Below are positions 6,348 through 9,033 of a DNA stretch of 9,033 nt, piece by piece; the first letter of the stretch is position 1; every line of letters starts with the position of its first letter. Both the position numbers and the translations under genes were made by a program. The notes under the pieces were generated by a model. The model made no database searches. It saw only the letters and a list, made by a program, of their open reading frames with translations, and was not told the DNA's origin. This stretch comes from Planctomycetaceae bacterium (GTDB taxonomy: Bacteria; Planctomycetota; Planctomycetia; Pirellulales; UBA1268): positions 1 through 9,033 of the forward strand of contig JABHNP010000167.1 of NCBI GenBank assembly GCA_018694455.1, written 5' to 3'.

Positions 6348-6395
6348 TTTCATCTACAGAATTCATTTACTACTTAGACTTTGAAGAGCCACCTC

Positions 6396-7679
6396 ATGCC
6401 CGACATTTCCGCAGCCTCTCCAACAAAACTTAAAGACTATTGCCGTCGGGCCGCTGAAAAGAGCCGTACAGCTGCGATACAACTTGCAACGAGCTCAAGC
6501 CAACAGCGGGCGGTATGCCTTCGTGCAGCCGCAGATGTAATCCGAGCTGACAAAGCTGAGATTCTGAAAGCGAATGCCCAAGACGTTGCGAATGCTCCTC
6601 ATTTTGGCCTCACGGAAGCCGCCACCGACCGGCTCCGCCTGGACAGCCAACGAATTGATGATATTGCCACCGGTGTGGAAGTCATCGCCGGCCTACCGGA
6701 TCCAATTGGTGAACTCATTGAAACATCGACTCAACCAAGTGGACTTCAAATTCGCAAGATACGCGTACCTCTTGGTGTAATCTTTTTTGTGTACGAATCA
6801 CGTCCGAATGTAACAGCTGATGCAGCAGCAGTAGCGATCGCTTCAGGAAATGCTGTCATCTTACGCGGCGGGAAAGAAGCTGCTCATTCGAGCAAGCGGA
6901 TTGTTGAGAGTATTCGTCAGGCCATTACTGCGAGTGGTCTACCAGCTGATTGTGTTCAGCTCGTCGACATTGCAGATCGTGAAGCGGTTGGCGCTTTTTT
7001 GCAATTCGACGACTTGATTGATCTTGCAATTCCCAGAGGTGGAGAAAGCCTCATACGGCGAGTTTGCTCCGAGGCACGAATGCCCGTTTTAAAACACTTT
7101 AGTGGAAACTGCCATGTGTATATAGATACAACTGCTGATCTTGATATGGCAGAAAAGATTCTAATCGATGCTAAGTGCCAGAGAATGGGCGTCTGCAATG
7201 CAGCAGAGTCTCTTCTTGTGCACAAAAATGTTGCTGAAAAATATCTTCCTCGGGTCGCTAAGCAGCTTCAATCCCACGGTGTTGAAATCGTTGGTGATGA
7301 TGAAACTTGTCAGCTTCTTGCAGGGATAAACCGTGCAACCGAAGAAGATTTTGCAATGGAATTTCTAGGACCGAAACTTTCGGTAGCTATTGTGCGTTCA
7401 ATAGACGAGGCGATTGATCACATTAATCGATTTGGCTCTCGACACACTGACGCGATCGTAACCAAGGACAATGCTATGGCTGAACGATTTGCTGCTCGGG
7501 TCGACACTGCAGTAGTCCTTATTAATGCAAGTACTCGATTCAATGATGGTGGTGAACTTGGAATAGGTGCTGAGATTGGAATTTCAACAGATAAGCTTCA
7601 CGCCCGAGGACCCTGTGGCCCAAGGGAATTAACTACATACAAATATGTTGTGACAGGGAAGGGTCAGACCAAGGGGTAG
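6396..7679 (+). CDS. proA: Gamma-glutamyl phosphate reductase (ProA)
   Basis: ProA reduces gamma-glutamyl phosphate with NADPH to glutamate-5-semialdehyde, the second step of proline synthesis from glutamate, in the cytoplasm. It is an aldehyde-dehydrogenase-fold enzyme; 427 residues is the usual length. Visible motifs are VPLGVIFFVYESRPNVT (124-140), GNAVILRGGKEA (151-162, dinucleotide-binding half), DLAIPRGGESLI (209-220), HFSGNCHVYID (234-244), the catalytic-cysteine segment QRMGVCNAAESLLVH (262-276, C267), FGSRHTDAIVT (346-356) and the closing NASTRFNDGGELGIGAEIGIST (377-398; key FNDGG) plus ARGPCGPRELTTYKYVV. ATG 6396 is chosen over in-frame TTG 6381 because GAAGAG (6383-6388) stands 7 bases before it. 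The partner proB (glutamate 5-kinase) is not in this window. A YHYH gene follows after 25 bases. Confidence 0.95.
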   Translation: MPDISAASPTKLKDYCRRAAEKSRTAAIQLATSSSQQRAVCLRAAADVIRADKAEILKANAQDVANAPHFGLTEAATDRLRLDSQRIDDIATGVEVIAGLPDPIGELIETSTQPSGLQIRKIRVPLGVIFFVYESRPNVTADAAAVAIASGNAVILRGGKEAAHSSKRIVESIRQAITASGLPADCVQLVDIADREAVGAFLQFDDLIDLAIPRGGESLIRRVCSEARMPVLKHFSGNCHVYIDTTADLDMAEKILIDAKCQRMGVCNAAESLLVHKNVAEKYLPRVAKQLQSHGVEIVGDDETCQLLAGINRATEEDFAMEFLGPKLSVAIVRSIDEAIDHINRFGSRHTDAIVTKDNAMAERFAARVDTAVVLINASTRFNDGGELGIGAEIGISTDKLHARGPCGPRELTTYKYVVTGKGQTKG

Positions 7680-7694
7680 CGTCATACTTTGATT

Positions 7695-7700
7695 GGAGGA
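7695..7700 (+). promoter_or_regulatory. Strong Shine-Dalgarno for the YHYH gene
   Basis: GGAGGA is a near-perfect anti-16S match, 4 bases before ATG 7705. The spacing is short but workable, and the second in-frame ATG at 7726 lies too far away for this site. It lies only 15 bases after the proA stop. Confidence 0.6.
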
Positions 7701-7704
7701 TTTA

Positions 7705-8700
7705 ATGAATCTGGGAAATTTCAAAATGCGTCAGCAGCACCTCATTGCAGTTGCGATAGTTCTTGTCGCAACAACGTTCTCATTCGTTCTATTTGGACAG
7801 GGACCTCCCCGCATGCGGAAGCATCAAGCTACCAAGGCTACAACCCTTGTACTCATGCCAGCCAACAGAAAGCCGATTACATCGAACCGTGTTCGAATAA
7901 GCGAAAAAGATGGCTTTCGTGTTATCGAATCAAATGATATTCCGAATCATACCGTTGGAGAATTCCCAAATAGAGGAAATCCAAATACCATAGCCTCGCA
8001 AAATTGGACTATCCGTATTCCACTTCACCCAGTCGCCAACAAAAAAATAACACCACTTCATCAAAGTACTGAGCGAGGTCCACCGAATATGCCATTTGGT
8101 ATTGGTGTGAATGGTGTGCTTTTCGAGCCCGGAACAGCGGAATTCTGGATGGGAAATCGAGGTGCGGACTGGAATTACGAAGCACTCGGAGGAGCTGTGA
8201 GTCTAGGACTCGATGCAAATCATGCACATGTTCAGCCCGGTGGTGTGTACCACTACCATGGGCTTCCTACAGGATTGCTGAATGAACTTGGTTTTCCTGA
8301 TGATGAACATCATTCAGAAAAACATTCACCACTTCTTGGTTGGGCTGCAGATGGATTCCCTGTGTATTACGCGTATGGTTATAGTCAGCCAGACGACTCA
8401 AAAAGTGAGATTGCAGAGCTCACAACAGGCTTTCGGCTCAAAGAAGGAAACCGACCAGGCGGTCAGAACAATCCTGGAGGCCAATATGACGGGGCCTTCA
8501 TCCAAGATTATGAATTTGCTCAAGGCACGGGTGATCTTGATGAGTGCAATGGAAGATTCTGTATAACTCCTGAATTCCCTGAAGGCACATATGCTTATTT
8601 TCTTACAGATGCTTGGCCTGTAATTCCTCGTGCGTTTCGTGGAACTCCAGTTCTGTTAAAGGAAAGAGGACACGGGTCACACAGGAGGCCGGGCCGTTAA
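7705..8700 (+). CDS. Secreted YHYH-domain protein of unknown function
   Basis: The product (331 residues from ATG 7705) matches the YHYH family, named for its motif and of no established function. A signal peptide or membrane anchor is evident: a short charged start (MRQQH at 8-12), then a hydrophobic run at 13-30 ending FGQG. A variable linker (31-95) precedes the domain. Features of the domain are WTIRIPLHP (101-109), FGIGVNGVLFEPGT (131-144), NHAHVQPGGVYHYHGLP (172-188) with YHYH at 182-185, HSPLLGWAADGFPVYYAYG (207-225), GGQYDGAF (258-265), ECNGRFC (280-286, two cysteines that could form a disulfide outside the cytoplasm), TYAYFLTDAWPVIPRAFRGTP (295-315). The tail is basic (RGHGSHRRPGR). 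Clustered histidines suggest, but do not prove, metal binding. It lies 25 bases after proA with a strong Shine-Dalgarno, so co-transcription is likely. ATG 7726 is the alternative start. Confidence 0.85.
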   Translation: MNLGNFKMRQQHLIAVAIVLVATTFSFVLFGQGPPRMRKHQATKATTLVLMPANRKPITSNRVRISEKDGFRVIESNDIPNHTVGEFPNRGNPNTIASQNWTIRIPLHPVANKKITPLHQSTERGPPNMPFGIGVNGVLFEPGTAEFWMGNRGADWNYEALGGAVSLGLDANHAHVQPGGVYHYHGLPTGLLNELGFPDDEHHSEKHSPLLGWAADGFPVYYAYGYSQPDDSKSEIAELTTGFRLKEGNRPGGQNNPGGQYDGAFIQDYEFAQGTGDLDECNGRFCITPEFPEGTYAYFLTDAWPVIPRAFRGTPVLLKERGHGSHRRPGR

Positions 8701-8746
8701 TCACATCGGACCAAGACCATCGGCCTAGGTATTTGCTTCTATACAT
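8701..8746. other. Short convergent intergenic gap, no clear terminator
   Basis: These 46 bases separate the ends of the YHYH gene and nnrE. I see no stem followed by a T-tract on either strand, so how the two opposing transcripts end is not evident from sequence. Confidence 0.5.
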
Positions 8747-9033
8747 TCACAGCCCACAATGAACACGTACGGCCTGTGGCACACCGATGTCTATCACCTG
8801 AATTCGGCCAGTGTACTGTTTGGCATCAGCGGTATGAAAACCTTGCTTTGATGCAACAAATGTCAATGTTGTGTCTGCACGAATACACTTTCCATCAGGC
8901 GCTCCATGATCACAATCAAAACCTGATGGTACGTCAACAGCAATGATGAAGGGCCGTGGTGAAATTTTCATTCGCTCAGCAATTGATTCGATCGCAATCT
9001 TGGAATCACCTCGCACCACACCAGTTGCACCAG
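8747..9033 (-). CDS. nnrE: NAD(P)H-hydrate epimerase (YjeF N-terminal domain), C-terminal part
   Basis: NnrE interconverts the R and S forms of damaged, hydrated NAD(P)H so that a dehydratase can repair the S form. The gene runs off the window at 9033; 95 codons plus two bases are visible and no start codon is present. The visible part begins GATGVVRGD, which continues the family's 'D-x-x-x-GTG' segment, then carries FIIAVDVPSGFDCDHG (the VDVPSG-x-D catalytic/binding loop), IRADTTLTFVASKQGF and YTGRIQVIDIGVP, the usual end of the YjeF_N domain. The stop TGA comes shortly after this, so the C-terminal dehydratase (NnrD) domain found in fused bacterial proteins such as E. coli YjeF is absent and the enzyme is stand-alone. 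The gene is convergent with the YHYH gene, 46 bases apart. A GTG at 9019 is an internal valine, not the start. Confidence 0.85.
   Translation of the reverse strand, partial: GATGVVRGDSKIAIESIAERMKISPRPFIIAVDVPSGFDCDHGAPDGKCIRADTTLTFVASKQGFHTADAKQYTGRIQVIDIGVPQAVRVHCGL

Larger units (their letters stand above)
6246..6395. promoter_or_regulatory. Divergent promoter region between the isomerase-like gene and proA
   Basis: This 150-base non-coding gap separates two genes that point away from each other, so it must hold at least one promoter for each. I cannot point to a convincing -35/-10 pair on either strand. It contains the palindrome at 6334-6347 and a short TGGG-TTTT-CCCA element at 6284-6295. 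The minus-strand frame runs through part of it but is better explained as untranslated leader. Confidence 0.55.

Noticed and set aside
6267..6366. ATGAATTC at 6267-6274 and its inverted copy GAATTCAT at 6359-6366
   Set aside because: Only 8 bases match, the core is itself a palindrome, and the flanks differ, so chance is likely in an AT-rich gap.
8199..8211. GAGTC-TAG-GACTC hairpin in the YHYH gene
   Set aside because: A 5-bp stem within coding sequence with no supporting context is expected by chance in several kilobases.
7873..8566. Alternative plus- and minus-strand frames inside the YHYH gene (8009-8227, 8282-8566)
   Set aside because: They are out of frame with a clear family match and show no motif or ribosome-binding site of their own.
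8686..8726. AGGCCG (8686-8691) and CGGCCT (8721-8726) as a terminator stem
   Set aside because: The loop would be 29 bases and no T-tract follows on either strand. A 6-bp stem of this kind is not convincing.
1..9033. Possible defence system, integrated element or CRISPR array
   Set aside because: Reading both strands showed no transposase, integrase, nuclease-helicase set or spaced repeats. All long frames are assigned to housekeeping or envelope genes apart from the YHYH protein.

Overview
The window reads as a chromosomal, housekeeping-dominated stretch from a member of the Planctomycetota, possibly a marine lineage in or near the Pirellulales. This placement is inference. It rests on the gene order (7TM-HD hydrolase tail, ybeY, CBS/CorC protein, recO, BamD-like lipoprotein, LptE-like lipoprotein, folP), on a Tat-exported TIM-barrel sugar-isomerase-like protein, on a secreted YHYH protein, and on didermic lipoproteins beside one another. 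Base composition looks moderate (about mid-40s percent GC by eye), lower than many cultured planctomycetes. I see no mobile element, CRISPR array, tRNA or rRNA.

Bases 1-5426 form one plus-strand gene train. The C-terminal tail of a probable 7TM-HD (PgpH-type) hydrolase is followed by ybeY (rRNA maturation endonuclease), a membrane CBS/CorC-HlyC protein (position of E. coli ybeX), recO (recombination mediator), a long BamD-like TPR lipoprotein, an LptE-like lipoprotein and folP (dihydropteroate synthase). Five of the six junctions are stop/start overlaps (TAGTG, ATGA three times, TAATG), so the genes are very likely co-transcribed and translationally coupled. The main promoter lies upstream of the window. 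The module mixes RNA maturation, DNA repair, outer-membrane assembly and folate synthesis.

Bases 5427-6245 carry, on the minus strand, a Tat-signal TIM-barrel protein of the sugar phosphate isomerase/epimerase superfamily. Its stop codon abuts the folP stop codon with no spacer. A 150-base divergent region (6246-6395) containing a short palindrome separates it from proA (gamma-glutamyl phosphate reductase) on the plus strand.

proA is followed after 25 bases, with a strong Shine-Dalgarno, by a signal-peptide-bearing YHYH-domain protein of unknown function. The window closes with the C-terminal part of a minus-strand stand-alone NAD(P)HX epimerase (NnrE), convergent to the YHYH gene.

Nothing here looks like a new defence or mobile system. 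The items most worth a second look are the overlapping, mutually exclusive hairpins inside the CBS/CorC gene, the unusual residue in the FolP pABA/sulfonamide loop, the histidine-rich YHYH protein coupled to proA, and the adjacency of BamD-like and LptE-like genes.
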